From Saprospiraceae bacterium (GTDB lineage Bacteria > Bacteroidota > Bacteroidia > Chitinophagales > Saprospiraceae): a stretch of DNA of 64,000 nt. Both the position numbers and the translations under genes were made by a program. Shown here piece by piece: positions 37,169 through 47,807 of the stretch. The notes under the pieces are model-generated. The model saw only the letters and a list, made by a program, of their open reading frames with translations. It made no database searches and had not been told where the DNA came from. The stretch spans positions 62,001-126,000 of the forward strand of contig JADKBO010000004.1 in NCBI GenBank assembly GCA_016715105.1, in the 5' to 3' direction. Positions within the stretch are counted from its first letter, which is position 1; every line of letters starts with the position of its first letter.

Positions 37169-37866
37169 TTAATTATTACTTGCTTCATATTTCAATACCA
37201 AATTGGTAGCATAAAAACTTCCCACCCAAGGAAAGCCCATCCAAAGCCTCACATTTCCAAATTGACGTGCTTGAATGTGTGGACGCAAATCCGAAACTGT
37301 AAATGTAACTGAAGTGCCTGCTCCTGATAGTACAATGTCTGCAGTCGCACTAGTAGGTTCAATGGTTAGCGTCACTTGTATGATAAAGGGTTGGTTTTTT
37401 GGAAAGGAGCCAAAATCGTTTTCACTATTGTCATTTACCCTGACTTTTCCATTTTCTAAGAAATCAATATGTAAAAAACTCTCATAGATAGAGGTTGGTT
37501 GGTTATGGGCTTCAAATTGCAAGGTAGCAACACCACCTTGATCAGGAATGTAAAGGGTACCTGTAAAAACGTATTTTCCATCTCCTTTTGACTCCGAAGC
37601 AACTCCTTGCAAACCATCGACAATGGCAGGATTATTTGGCCGAGTTATTTTTACCCATTTGCCGGGCATATTAGCAATTTTTCTACGGTACAGTTATGCA
37701 CCGGCCATCTATGCGCACAGTGCCAACTTTTTTGCGCTGTAGCAGGGCTTTGACCTATCACATCAGTTTCAAAATTTGCAACCAAAATACTTTTTCCGGC
37801 ACAACCCCAAAGGCTCATGAAAGCTAGTAGGAAATAAAGTGTTTGTTTTGCTGCGGAGACATTCAT
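37169..37866 (-). CDS. Hypothetical lipoprotein, frameshifted
   Basis: The 5' part (from 37866) begins MNVSAAKQTLYFLLAFM and reaches a Cys in SLWGC that could be lipidated; the frame then ends at 37651. The main body (37669 to 37169) continues in another frame with KWVKITRPNNPAIVDG, FTGTLYIPDQGGVATLQFE and HIDFLENGKVRV, a beta-rich domain resembling LamG/concanavalin-like folds, with no recognised active site. One or two indels between about 37670 and 37740 are needed to join them. Function unknown. Confidence 0.6.
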
Positions 37867-38099
37867 GATGTGAAGTTTTGGTTAATCCAAAAATATAACT
37901 TTTTCAGTGGAATTCATTACGTTTAAAGACATTATCGTTCAATTACAGCCCAATGACGGTATGTTTTAATTTCTGTCTCCGTTGATCAACCCAGCCTGCT
38001 GTTACGAATACACTTAAACTCATCAAAACTTAAAACATAATGACGAAAAATAAGACAAAATTATGACGTAAAAATAGACAATAGATGTAGCTTTGCTTC

Positions 38100-41036
38100 A
38101 TGTTTATCAATTGTCATACGTGTTATTCCCTCAAATATGGATTATTAAGTCCAAAAGAATTGGTCACGGCAGCGCAAAAGCTGGGAGTGAGGTCACTGGC
38201 GTTGACAGATATCAACAACACTTCATGTGCCTATCAATTTGTAGATGCTTGTCGAGCACAGGGTATCAAACCAGTGTTGGGTGTAGAGTTTAGAGAGGAA
38301 AATGAGTTGCTATATGTCGGTATAGCCAAAAATGACGAAGGGTGGAGGGAGTTGTGTGAGTGGTTGACCAGGCACTCGTTGGCAGGAGAGCCTTTGCCCA
38401 AGATCGCACCTGACTGGCAGCATTGTTATGTCATCTATCGTAAGCTGCCAAAAGGCGTACAACACCTCAACGCAAATGAATTTGTCGGTGTCCGCCCTGA
38501 AGAAGTGAATCACCTCTATGCCTCTTATATGAAAAACCATCAGGATCGCTTGGTAGTTTTTAGCCCGGTAACTTTCATGGACAATGACGGTTTCAGGGCA
38601 CACAAACTACTTCGTTGCATAGATCTCAATATTGTAGTAAGTAAACTTACCCTCAAAGATCATGCAAAAGCCTCAGAAGTATTTTATGAGGAAGCGCACT
38701 TGGAAGCCATTTTTGAGCAATACCCCACGATCGTAGAAAACACAAGAGCTTTGTTGGACAATTGCCACACAGAAATGACTTCCACCAATTTACACAATCG
38801 TCAAACCTTCACGGGAAACAAGCAGGATGATATGAAGTTGTTGACCAAGCTGTCACTCAGTGGTTGCGAACGAAGATATGGCCCGACAAATCGCAAAGCC
38901 CTGCTACGTACCCAAAAGGAACTTAAGGTCATCGAACAACTTGGCTTCTGTGCTTATTTTCTCATCACATGGGACATTGTGCGGTATGCGCATTCAGTGG
39001 GTTATCATCACGTGGGGGCGGGGTAGTGGAGCCAACTCGATTGTGGCGTATAACCTATTGATAACGGATGTAGACCCATTGGAACTCGACCTTTATTTTG
39101 AGCGTTTCATCAATCCATATCGCAGTTCACCCCCTGATTTTGATATTGATTTTTCATGGGATGAGAGAGATGACGTGACAGACTATATTTTCAAAAGATA
39201 TGGCAAAGAGCACACAGCCCTTTTAGCAACTTACAATACATTCAAGGGAAGATCGATCATCAGAGAGTTGGGTAAAGTTTTGGGGCTTCCGCCAGCGGAT
39301 ATCGATGTCATTGTCAATGAACCACTGGCATCAGATAAACATCACCCTTTTGCGAAGCACATTTTCAGGTTTGGCAAAATGATAGAAGGCCTGCCCAACT
39401 ATTTGTCTATTCACGCTGGGGGTATCCTGATCAGTGAGCGTCCGCTCAATTATCACACCGCGCTTTTGTTGATGCCAAAAGGTTTTCCGATTGTGCATTT
39501 TGACATGTATGGAGCCGAGGATTTGCAGTTTCATAAATACGATGTATTGAGTCAAAGAGGTTTGGGACACATCAAGGATACGGTAAAACTTGTCAAAGAA
39601 AATCAGGGCAAGGCCATTGATATCCACAATGTGTCAGCGATCAAAGAAGATGTAGAGGTGAAAAACAGCTCAAATCTGGCCAATGTATTGGTTGTTTTTA
39701 TATTGAGTCTCCGGCCATGCGTGGCTTGCTTACAAAGCTGAGTTGCGATACCTATGTCCATTTGGTAGCAGCTAGTTCCATCATCAGGCCAGGGGTTGCA
39801 AAATCGGGGATGATGCGGGAATACATTCAACGCTTCCACAAACCAGACAGTTTTATCTATCTGCACCCAGTTTTTGAAGAACATCTTGGCGAAACATTTG
39901 GTGTGATGGTATATCAAGAAGATGTTATGAAAATAGTACACCATTTTGCTGGCCTAGATCTCGACGAGTCAGACATTTTGAGGCGTATTATGACGGGCAA
40001 AAAGAAAAATTCAGACACTTTTTACAATTTACATCGCAAGTTTTTTGTCAATTGTGCTGAACGCGGTTACCCAGAAGAGTTGAGTCAAGAAGTTTGGCGG
40101 CAGGTGGAGAGTTTCAGCGGATATTCTTTTTGTAAGGCGCACTCGGCATCTTTTGCTGTAGAGTCTTTTCAGTCATTGTACCTCAAAACATACTTTCCAC
40201 TAGAGTTTATGACGGGTGTTATCAACAATTTTGGAGGGTTTTACCAAACTGAGTACTACGTCCATGAAGCTCGAATGTGTGGAGCTAAAATAGAGGCGCC
40301 TTGTGTAAATCACAGCCGAAACCTCACCCATATTTATGGAAAAACCATTTATCTTGGGTTTATTCACATGGCCAATTTGGAGCGAAAGTTGGCACTGACC
40401 ATTGTAGCTGAGCGCGAAAACAAAGGTGATTTCAGAGACCTCAAAGACTTTATCAATAGGGTGGAGGTCAGTAGGGAACAATTGGAAATTTTGATAAGAA
40501 TTGGGGCTTTCCGATTTACAGGACTCAATAAGTATCAACTCATGTGGGAGAAAAACGCAGTCTATAATCCAATGATCAAACACATACCAGTCGCCAGTCT
40601 TTTTGAAGCCGATACGGAACATTTTGATCTACCTATGCTAGAAGAAGGTAAATATGAACAAGCATTTGATGAAATTGAGATTCTGGGTTTTCCACTATGC
40701 TCACCTTTTGCTCTTGTCAACGCAGATGCAAAACCAGATATTCTGGCAGCCGATATGCGCAAGTACTACGATAAAACGGTAGTCATGATGGGCTATTATG
40801 TAACGCGCAAGGATGTGACCACAGTAAATCGCAAATTGATGAATTTTGGGACTTGGCTAGATGAGGAGGGAATGTTTTTTGATACGACCCACTTTCCACC
40901 TTCACTGGCTCAGTATCCTTTCAGGGGTAAAGGAGTGTATTTGTTGAAGGGTAAAATTGTGGACGATTTTGGATTCCCAAGTATGGAAGTTGTTTGGATG
41001 GATAAGTTGCCATTTGTGAAAGACGAGCGATATTGA
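38100..41036 (+). CDS. DNA polymerase III alpha-subunit paralogue (short DnaE), two frameshifts
   Basis: C-family DNA polymerase of about 980 residues, the short Bacteroidota DnaE paralogue, distinct from the long replicative enzyme. PHP domain at the start (CHTCYSLKYGLLSPKEL, ALTDINNTSCAYQF), polymerase aspartates in PPDFDIDFSWDERDD, later GVMVYQEDVMKIVHHFAG and FCKAHSASFAVESFQ. Frame breaks: near 39013-39019, where one G too many turns VGRGSGANS into VGAG-stop; and near 39680, where one base is missing before IGCFYIESPAMRG. In many bacteria this type works with an ImuB/DinB-like protein in damage tolerance; no such partner or LexA gene is next to it here. Confidence 0.82.
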
Positions 41037-41123
41037 TTCCCCTGTGGTATTATAATGGCAGAAAACTCTTTCCGATGAAACTGATTAAGTAAATTTATGG
41101 TTTGATATATCATTAATTAGGAT

Positions 41124-41678
41124 ATGGATTCAGTAACAATTGAAGAACTCAAAGGATTGGTTAAGGAATTGATCATTTCTCAAAAGGAAACGGACTCTAA
41201 GTTTAAAGAAACAGATTTAAAATTTCAACAAACGGACAAGCGCATCAAGGAAGCCTTTGATCTTTTTGAAGGGCATTGGGGGAAGTTGATGGAAAGTCTC
41301 ATTGAAGGCGATTTGATAAAATTGCTGAAGGATAAAAATATAGCAGTTCATAGAGTGTCTAGTAGAATTCATGGTATTTATGATAATCAAGAATATGAGT
41401 ACGATCTTATTGCCCACAATGGCAATGAAATAGTAATCGTGGAAGTGAAAACAACATTGAGGGTAAAGTATGTCAATAAGTTTGTAGAGGACTTGAAAAA
41501 GGCCAAAGAGCGCATGAAAGAATATGAAAATTTCAACATTTATGGTGGAGTTGCTTTCTTACGATCTGAAGAAGAAAGTGCAAAATATGCAGAGAGTATG
41601 GGCTTGTTTGTGATCAGGTCAACGGGTAATTCGGCCCATATCATCAATGCCGACAGTTTCGAACCTCATATTTTTTAA
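41124..41678 (+). CDS. PD-(D/E)XK nuclease-like protein with N-terminal coiled coil (DUF3782-like)
   Basis: 184 residues. Residues 1-50 form a coiled coil with a repeated SKFKETD-LKFQQTDKR pattern; the C-terminal domain has a PD-(D/E)XK core with D in EYDLIAHNG and E-x-K in IVIVEVKTT, followed by the helix VEDLKKAKERMKEY. Catalytic residues are therefore complete. Such stand-alone proteins are common in Bacteroidota and cyanobacteria; role unknown, perhaps mobile-DNA related. Confidence 0.7.
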   Translation: MDSVTIEELKGLVKELIISQKETDSKFKETDLKFQQTDKRIKEAFDLFEGHWGKLMESLIEGDLIKLLKDKNIAVHRVSSRIHGIYDNQEYEYDLIAHNGNEIVIVEVKTTLRVKYVNKFVEDLKKAKERMKEYENFNIYGGVAFLRSEEESAKYAESMGLFVIRSTGNSAHIINADSFEPHIF

Positions 41679-42001
41679 ATCTCGGCAATAAAATTTCAAA
41701 ATTATTTAGATTTAATATTATCCAATATTCAACCAATTATTGCGCATAAGCAACCAAGTATAGTATATTATTTAGCAAGGAATCTATCTTGTGAAATTTG
41801 CTTTGTAATCTAAATAGACCCTAGAAATGTCGCTTTACAACCTAATACACATATTTTAGTGTATTCAATACAAATAGTTTTATTTTGTGATCTTTATGGA
41901 AAATAGTGTATAGGAATAACCAAAACACTAGGGCTTCTTTTCTGTTGATACATATGTTTTGTATGAAAAAACAGTAAAAAGCTTTTATAAATATTAAATG
42001 A
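41679..42001. other. AT-rich intergenic region
   Basis: No gene or stable RNA recognised in 323 bases. One short inverted repeat, AATACAC / GTGTATT (41844-41850, 41859-41865), without a T-run. Confidence 0.4.
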
Positions 42002-42939
42002 ATGTCTGATTCAAAATTCACAATTGTCTGATTATAGGTTCCGGTCCAGCTGGATATACTGCCGCAATTTACGCAGCCAGGGCCAACCTGAAACCAATAC
42101 TTTATACAGGTCCCCAGCCAGGTGGACAACTTACCATCACCAATGATGTAGAAAACTATCCAGGGTATCCAAAAGGTATCATGGGGCCAGAAATGATGGA
42201 AGATTTCAGAGCGCAGGCAGAACGTTTTGGCACTGATATCAGATATGAAATGATTACTAAAGTAGACTTCACGGGCCCTGTTCATAAGGTCTTCACTGAA
42301 TCAGGTGAAGAAGTAAGTGCACATACAGTTGTCATTTCCACTGGAGCTACCGCAAATGGCTTGGATTGGAATCTGAGACAAGACTCAATAACAAGGAGTG
42401 AGTGCGTGTGCAGTTTGCGACGGATTTTTCTTCAGAGGACAAGACGTCATCGTTGTTGGTGGTGGCGATACGGCCGCTGAAGAAGCTACCTACCTAGCGA
42501 AAATGTGAAAACTGTACACTTGTTAGTGCGCAGGGACGAAATGCGAGCAAGTAAAATCATGCAAGAACGTGTAGCCAAAACAGAAAATCTCATCGTCCAT
42601 TGGAATACTGAAACTTTGGAAGTCCTCGGTACAGAAGGAGTAACTGGTGCAAAAATACGCAATACAAAAACTGGAGAAATATCCGAAATTACAGCGACAG
42701 GTTTTTTCGTGGCCATAGGACATCAACCAAATACCAAAATTTTTGAAGGTTGGCTAGACATGAATGAGTCTGGCTATCTGGATGTTGTTCCCGGAAGAAC
42801 ATTTACAAAAATCCCAGGGGTATTTGCCGTTGGTGATGCCGCCGATTATACTTACAGGCAAGCAGTAACTGCAGCAGGAACTGGTTGTATGGGTGCACTT
42901 GATGCCGAGCGTTATTTGGTAGAATCAGGTGTTATTTAA
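42002..42939 (+). CDS. trxB: Thioredoxin-disulfide reductase, about four single-base deletions
   Basis: FAD/NADPH enzyme that keeps thioredoxin reduced. FAD site LIIGSGPAGYTAAIYAARA, FAD tail GVFAVGDAADYTYRQAVTAAG, and the redox pair CAVC are all encoded, but in different frames. Apparent losses: one A near 42018 (MSDSK-IHNCLIIG), one A near 42357 (GATAKWLG), one G near 42395 (NNKGVSACAVCDG), and one base near 42507 (AKMCKTVHLLVRR). Each repair restores family sequence exactly. As drawn, the gene could not give a product; since trxB is normally indispensable, consensus errors are the likeliest reason unless another copy exists. Confidence 0.85.
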
Positions 42940-43014
42940 TTATAAAATATTGATTTAAAAAATAGCCCCAAGCTAAATTCAATTTGAAAACAAACAAACA
43001 AAACTGAAACAACC

Positions 43015-44085
43015 ATGAGTACTAAGTTTAGACCAGGTGTATTATTTGGAGATGAAGTAACAGAATTGCTAAATTATGCCAATGAAAAGGATTTTGCTAT
43101 TCCTGCGGTAAATGTCATCGGGACAAATTCTATCAATGCTTGTCTTGAAACAGCAAAAGCGGTAAATTCTCCTATTATTATCCAATTCTCCAATGGTGGA
43201 GGTGTTTTTATGGCTGGTAAAGGTTTGGATAATACCAATCAAAAAGCAGCTGTTCTAGGAGCAGTTTCTGGAGCAAAACACGTACACGAACTGGCTGAAG
43301 CCTATGGTGTTACTGTACTTTTACATACTGACCATTGTGCAAAAAGCTTACTTCCTTGGATGGATGGTATGCTTGATGCAAGCACTAAATACTATGAGCA
43401 ATTTGGTCATGCGTTGTTTTCTTCTCACATGTTGGATCTTTCTGAGGAGCCGATTGAGGAGAATGTACATATTTGTAAAGAATATTTGGCTCGCATGAGC
43501 GAATTGGGAATCACCCTTGAAATGGAACTTGGAGTTACTGGGGGTGAAGAAGATGGTGTTGATAACAGTGATGTTGACAGTAGTAAACTTTACACTCAAC
43601 CAGAAGAAGTTGCCTATTGTTACGAGAATCTTAAACACATAAGTCCTGCGTTTACCATTGCAGCGGCATTCGGAAACGTTCACGGTGTTTACAAACCAGG
43701 GAATGTAAAGTTGTCACCTATTATTCTTAAAAACTCTCAAGATTATATCCAAAACAAGTTTAATACAGGTCCTAACCCTGTAAACTTTGTATTCCACGGT
43801 GGATCTGGTTCTACTCGTGAAGAAATAAGAGAGGCTATTGAATACGGTGCCATCAAAATGAACATTGATACTGACATGCAGTGGGCATTTTGGGAAGGTG
43901 TAAAAGATTACTACGAGGCTAAGAAAGGATATTTGCAAGGTCAAATTGGCAATCCAGATGGTGCTGATAAGCCAAATAAGAAAAATTATGATCCAAGAGT
44001 TTGGTTGAGAGAGGGAGAAAAGTCATTTGTCAAGCGATTGAGTTTGGCTTTTGAAGATCTTAATTGCATCAACCAAAATGCATAA
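43015..44085 (+). CDS. fbaA: Fructose-bisphosphate aldolase, class II
   Basis: Zinc-dependent cleavage of fructose-1,6-bisphosphate in glycolysis and its reverse in gluconeogenesis. 356 residues, class IIA size. Zinc ligands are in LLHTDHCAKSLLPW, AAAFGNVHGVYKPG and FVFHGGSGST; the phosphate site GGSGS and NIDTDMQWAFW are intact. Own terminator follows. Confidence 0.96.
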   Translation: MSTKFRPGVLFGDEVTELLNYANEKDFAIPAVNVIGTNSINACLETAKAVNSPIIIQFSNGGGVFMAGKGLDNTNQKAAVLGAVSGAKHVHELAEAYGVTVLLHTDHCAKSLLPWMDGMLDASTKYYEQFGHALFSSHMLDLSEEPIEENVHICKEYLARMSELGITLEMELGVTGGEEDGVDNSDVDSSKLYTQPEEVAYCYENLKHISPAFTIAAAFGNVHGVYKPGNVKLSPIILKNSQDYIQNKFNTGPNPVNFVFHGGSGSTREEIREAIEYGAIKMNIDTDMQWAFWEGVKDYYEAKKGYLQGQIGNPDGADKPNKKNYDPRVWLREGEKSFVKRLSLAFEDLNCINQNA

Positions 44086-44109
44086 TCTTTTAAAGAGATA
44101 AATCAACGG

Positions 44110-44136
44110 AAGGGAGCAATTTGCTCCCTTTTTTTT
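44110..44136 (+). terminator. Rho-independent terminator of fbaA
   Basis: GGGAGCA (44112-44118), loop ATT, TGCTCCC (44122-44128), followed by eight T. Confidence 0.9.
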
Positions 44137-44233
44137 GCTTACATCATAATAAAAAGTAGCTTGAAGTCATTATTAAAATGTGCTGTCATAAAGGATATGT
44201 ATTTTTGTATCCTGATTGGGTATTGTTATAAAT

Positions 44234-45325
44234 ATGAAATTGAGTAGTAAATTATATGTTGTATTTTTTTTGTTGTCAAATACCTGCCTAATTGCGCAGC
44301 TGAAGTTTGTCAACGAATTTCTCAATATAGGCGTAGGCGCAAGAGCGCTTTCTATGTCGGGAAGTGTCACTGCCAGTAGTTCTGATGCAAGCGCTACCTA
44401 TTGGAACCCAGCAAATCTTTCAGGCATAAACGCACCAATGGAATTCAATGCAATGCACGCAAATTGGTTTGGTGGCATTGCAAACTATGATTATCTAGCT
44501 TTGGCAAAACGTGTAAATCAAGAGAAAAACGGGTATTTTGGATTATCAATGATCAGATTGGGAATCGACAATATACCCAATACTTTAAATCTTGTCGGGC
44601 CCGATGGCTCCATAGATTTCGATCGGGTGACTACTTTCAGTGCAGCAGATTATGGATTTTTCCTTTCATATGGACAGGAAATTAAAAGTAATTTTAAGGC
44701 TGGAGGAAATGTCAAAGTCATCCACAGGACCATCGGCACATTCGGCGCCTCATGGGGTTTTGGCGCAGATCTTGGGGTAACTTTGGTTGCCGGACATTTT
44801 ACCTTTAGTGCAATGGCCAGAGATATTACCACCACCTTCAATACGTGGTCCTTTAATCTATCGGAAGAAGAGAAGAAAGTTTTTTTTAGCCACAGGCAAT
44901 GATGTACCCTTATCCAGCACAGAACTCACACTACCGAGAATAATTTTGGAACAGCCTATAAGTTTGATAAAGGCAATTTTTCAGGTCTTGCAGAAGTAGA
45001 TTTAAATATTTCTACCGATGGACGACGAGCAGCCATTATCTCAGGCAATAGGTTTACCATTGATCCCACTTTTGGTTTTGAAATAGGTTATGCAAAAAGG
45101 GTATATTTGAGGGGAGGCATTGGCAATTTACAGCGCATCATCAACCTGCAGAACGCAAACAGTAATACATTTGATTTTCAACCCAATGTTGGCCTTGGTT
45201 TGGGATTAGGTAGGTTGAGGATTGATTATGCATTGGCAAATGTTGGCAATGTTTCAGGCGTATTAGCTTCCCATATTTTTTCAGCATCCTTAAGATTTGC
45301 GGAAAAAAATAAAAACAATAATTAA
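44234..45325 (+). CDS. PorV/PorQ family outer-membrane protein, two compensating frameshifts
   Basis: Outer-membrane barrel of the family that includes the T9SS shuttle PorV. Signal peptide (1-22), then FLNIGVGARALSMSGSVTASS and ATYWNPANLSGI, the family's N-terminal signature. The frame breaks at 44881-44888 (eight T; seven would give KVFLATGNDVPLSSTEL) and near 44946 (four T; five would give LPRIIFGTAYKFDKG), after which it ends in LRIDYALANVGNVSGVLASHIFSASLRF. Probably serves type IX export or surface attachment; which of PorV or PorQ cannot be decided. Confidence 0.78.
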
Positions 45326-45331
45326 TTATCA

Positions 45332-45847
45332 ATGAAGCTACTTGACAAATGCCGAGCAATTTACAAAGGTGATATACTTGCGGGTAGCTTTTATTTATTT
45401 ATTGGCTCCATTTTTATACTGATTTCGATCGCGCTTTATGCTTGGGCTACTACACCTGGCTTCTTGCAACTAGGAGTTGGTTTATTTGTGTTTTCTATTT
45501 TTTCTATAGGGAAAGGAGTCCTCACGATGAGCATTTATCGAAAAAGGTTGGATTTTTATCAACGACTTGAGGTGCTTTCAGCCAAAGATCTTTTAGAAGA
45601 GAAAACATACACTACTTTTCGCTTAGGTAAAAAGGAAGTGAACCGCAGAAGGTACATTTATATGGTTATCATTGGCTCAATTGTTGGCGTAGCAGGCTTA
45701 TTTTTACCGGGAAAAAGTTATATTGTCAGTACTGCCATCCCTGTTGTTTTGTACTCTGCTATCGAATTTGCCGTAGGTTTAATGGCAGAATTTAGATTAT
45801 GGGAATATCACAGAAGTTTGGAAAAAGGAAGTGACCTCTCCGAGTAG
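45332..45847 (+). CDS. Hypothetical four-helix membrane protein
   Basis: 171 residues with four hydrophobic segments (about 17-38, 44-64, 110-127, 133-152) and a basic connecting loop (YRKRLDFYQRLEV). Starts 7 bases after the PorV-like gene, so probably same transcript. Family not recognised. Confidence 0.6.
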   Translation: MKLLDKCRAIYKGDILAGSFYLFIGSIFILISIALYAWATTPGFLQLGVGLFVFSIFSIGKGVLTMSIYRKRLDFYQRLEVLSAKDLLEEKTYTTFRLGKKEVNRRRYIYMVIIGSIVGVAGLFLPGKSYIVSTAIPVVLYSAIEFAVGLMAEFRLWEYHRSLEKGSDLSE

Positions 45848-45852
45848 ATAGT

Positions 45853-46713
45853 CTAATTCATTAACATAATTAGTAAAGTTGGAATAGCTAATAGGCCATC
45901 CATCCACAATGAGTAGTACAAATCCTCTTGATTTTTACACTTTATTATACTGAAAAACGCGATGATTCCGACCAACCAATAGGTCATAAGTGGTATTTTC
46001 CAATTTGGTATTGTTGAAAAACCGGCAAAAGAAAAGGTAACACAGGCAAGTATAAGAAAAGCCAGAGAAAGTAAGATTGTTTTGTCTTTTCCTAAATATG
46101 TAGCAATCGTTTTTACGCCATCTGCATGATCAATTTCAACATCTCTAATGTCAAAAGGTAAGGTTATTGCCAAGATGAAAAAGTTTGAAGCCAGAAAAAA
46201 AAGCAATTGTTGATGTATACCAAATACCTCATAAGTTGGGATAAAAACTGTCAAAAAAGAATAAATAATAGCTATGAGAAAAACTTTTAAATAAGGTAAA
46301 TCCCTCAACCTTTTTTTATTTTTGAAAATGGGTAACACGTAAAGGAGGCTTCCCAAACCTGGTAAAACGATGAGGAATATTTGGTCAAATGACAGCTTCA
46401 GTGTTGACACCATCATCCCCACAAGGGAAAAGGAGATATAGATTAATATATGCCGGTGGTACTTTATGATAAGTGAATACCTTTCAGATCTGAAAACCTT
46501 GATTCGGTCAAGGGCTATGATTTTATGAAACGAGTAGATCACATGTGTACCCAAACTTACAAAAATAATGTAAGGCCAATCAAACGTACTTTGTGTAATC
46601 TGATAGCAAAATGCGGTATAAAAACCAGTCACGATTGCAATATGAAAGCTCCCATATACGTACCATTCCAAAACTTTTTTCCAGAAAGATTTGGTTGTGA
46701 ATGGTTGCGTCAT
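45853..46713 (-). CDS. UbiA-like prenyltransferase homologue, first Asp motif altered
   Basis: 286 residues with eight or nine hydrophobic helices. The second aspartate-rich motif of the UbiA superfamily is present as LPFDIRDVEIDHADGVKTIAT. The first motif (NDxxDxxxD) that should follow helix 2 is replaced by YSFHKIIALDRIKVFRSERY, so ordinary prenyl-diphosphate binding is doubtful. Such divergent members occur in Bacteroidota next to unrelated genes; activity unknown. Confidence 0.7.
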   Translation of the reverse strand: MTQPFTTKSFWKKVLEWYVYGSFHIAIVTGFYTAFCYQITQSTFDWPYIIFVSLGTHVIYSFHKIIALDRIKVFRSERYSLIIKYHRHILIYISFSLVGMMVSTLKLSFDQIFLIVLPGLGSLLYVLPIFKNKKRLRDLPYLKVFLIAIIYSFLTVFIPTYEVFGIHQQLLFFLASNFFILAITLPFDIRDVEIDHADGVKTIATYLGKDKTILLSLAFLILACVTFSFAGFSTIPNWKIPLMTYWLVGIIAFFSIIKCKNQEDLYYSLWMDGLLAIPTLLIMLMN

Positions 46714-46727
46714 GGTTATTTCAAATG

Positions 46728-47807
46728 TTAGAAATATTTGAAATTATGCCCATCTTCAATTGCCAACAAAGTTTCATAAATCAACTTAATGACATTTTCA
46801 ACATCATCAATATGTGCCATTTCTACCGTTGTGTGCATATAGCGCAGTGGCAGAGAAATTAAAGCACTTGGCACGCCTCCATTGCTGTAAGCAAAAGCAT
46901 CTGTATCTGTGCCCGTACTTCTACTAGAAGCACTCAATTGCACAGGTATTTCATTTTTTGAAGCTACATCCCTGATCAATCTGAGCAATTTATTGTGAAC
47001 TGCGGGAGCAAAAGTAAGGGAAGGACCTTTTCCGCATTTTACATCTCCTTCTTTTTTAGCGTTGAGCAAAGGTGTACTTGTATCATGACAAACATCAGTG
47101 ACGATGGCTACATTGGGTTTTATGGTATTGGCAATCATTTCTGCACCTCTCAGACCAACTTCTTCTTGTACCGCATTCACAATGTAAAGCCCAAAAGGCA
47201 ATTCTTTTTTGTTTTCTTTGAGAAGTCGTGCTACTTCTGCAATGCAAAAGCCGCCCATTCTGTTATCTAGCGCCCTTCCTGCATAATATTTATTGTTGAG
47301 TTTGGTCAAGCCGTCCTCAAAAGTAACAACGCATCCAACGTGAATTCCCATTTCTTCCACTTCCTTCTTATCACTGGCACCGACATCTAGAAAAATATTT
47401 TCAATAGAAGGTGCCAAAGTGGCGTCTTTGCCTGTTCTTACATGGATTGCAGGCCAGCCAAATACACCTTTGACGATGCCTTTATCTGTATGGATATTGA
47501 CCCTTTTTGAGGGTGCAATCATATGATCACTTCCACCATTTTTGATGACGTTGATGAAACCTGTATCAGAAATGTGATTTACGTACCAAGAAATCTCATC
47601 CGCGTGGCCTTCAATAACAACTTTAAATGGTTTGTCAGGATTGATCACCGCATAAGTTGTCCCATAATTATCTAGTTGCCATTCATCAACATATGGCTTT
47701 ATATAATCCAACCAAAGTTTTTGACCTTCGTTTTCATAGCCAGTTGGAGAGGCGTTATTGAGATATTCGTAAAGAAATTTTTCTGATGCTTCGTTGATAA
47801 TCTTCAT
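46728..47807 (-). CDS. M42 family metallo-aminopeptidase
   Basis: Cytoplasmic dodecameric (TET-type) aminopeptidase family with two metals. Metal ligands and active residues visible: GHADEI (His, Asp), ALDNRMGG (Asp), QEEVGLRG (catalytic Glu-Glu), TDVCHD and the final MHTTVEMAHIDD (His). 359 residues, standard. The ATG shares one base with the stop of pyrE (TAATG), so the two are translationally coupled. Confidence 0.9.
   Translation of the reverse strand: MKIINEASEKFLYEYLNNASPTGYENEGQKLWLDYIKPYVDEWQLDNYGTTYAVINPDKPFKVVIEGHADEISWYVNHISDTGFINVIKNGGSDHMIAPSKRVNIHTDKGIVKGVFGWPAIHVRTGKDATLAPSIENIFLDVGASDKKEVEEMGIHVGCVVTFEDGLTKLNNKYYAGRALDNRMGGFCIAEVARLLKENKKELPFGLYIVNAVQEEVGLRGAEMIANTIKPNVAIVTDVCHDTSTPLLNAKKEGDVKCGKGPSLTFAPAVHNKLLRLIRDVASKNEIPVQLSASSRSTGTDTDAFAYSNGGVPSALISLPLRYMHTTVEMAHIDDVENVIKLIYETLLAIEDGHNFKYF

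Noticed and set aside
38088..38095. TAGCTTTG as dnaE promoter -7 box
   Set aside because: It ends only 4 bases before the ATG, so transcription would start inside the gene; judged a chance match.
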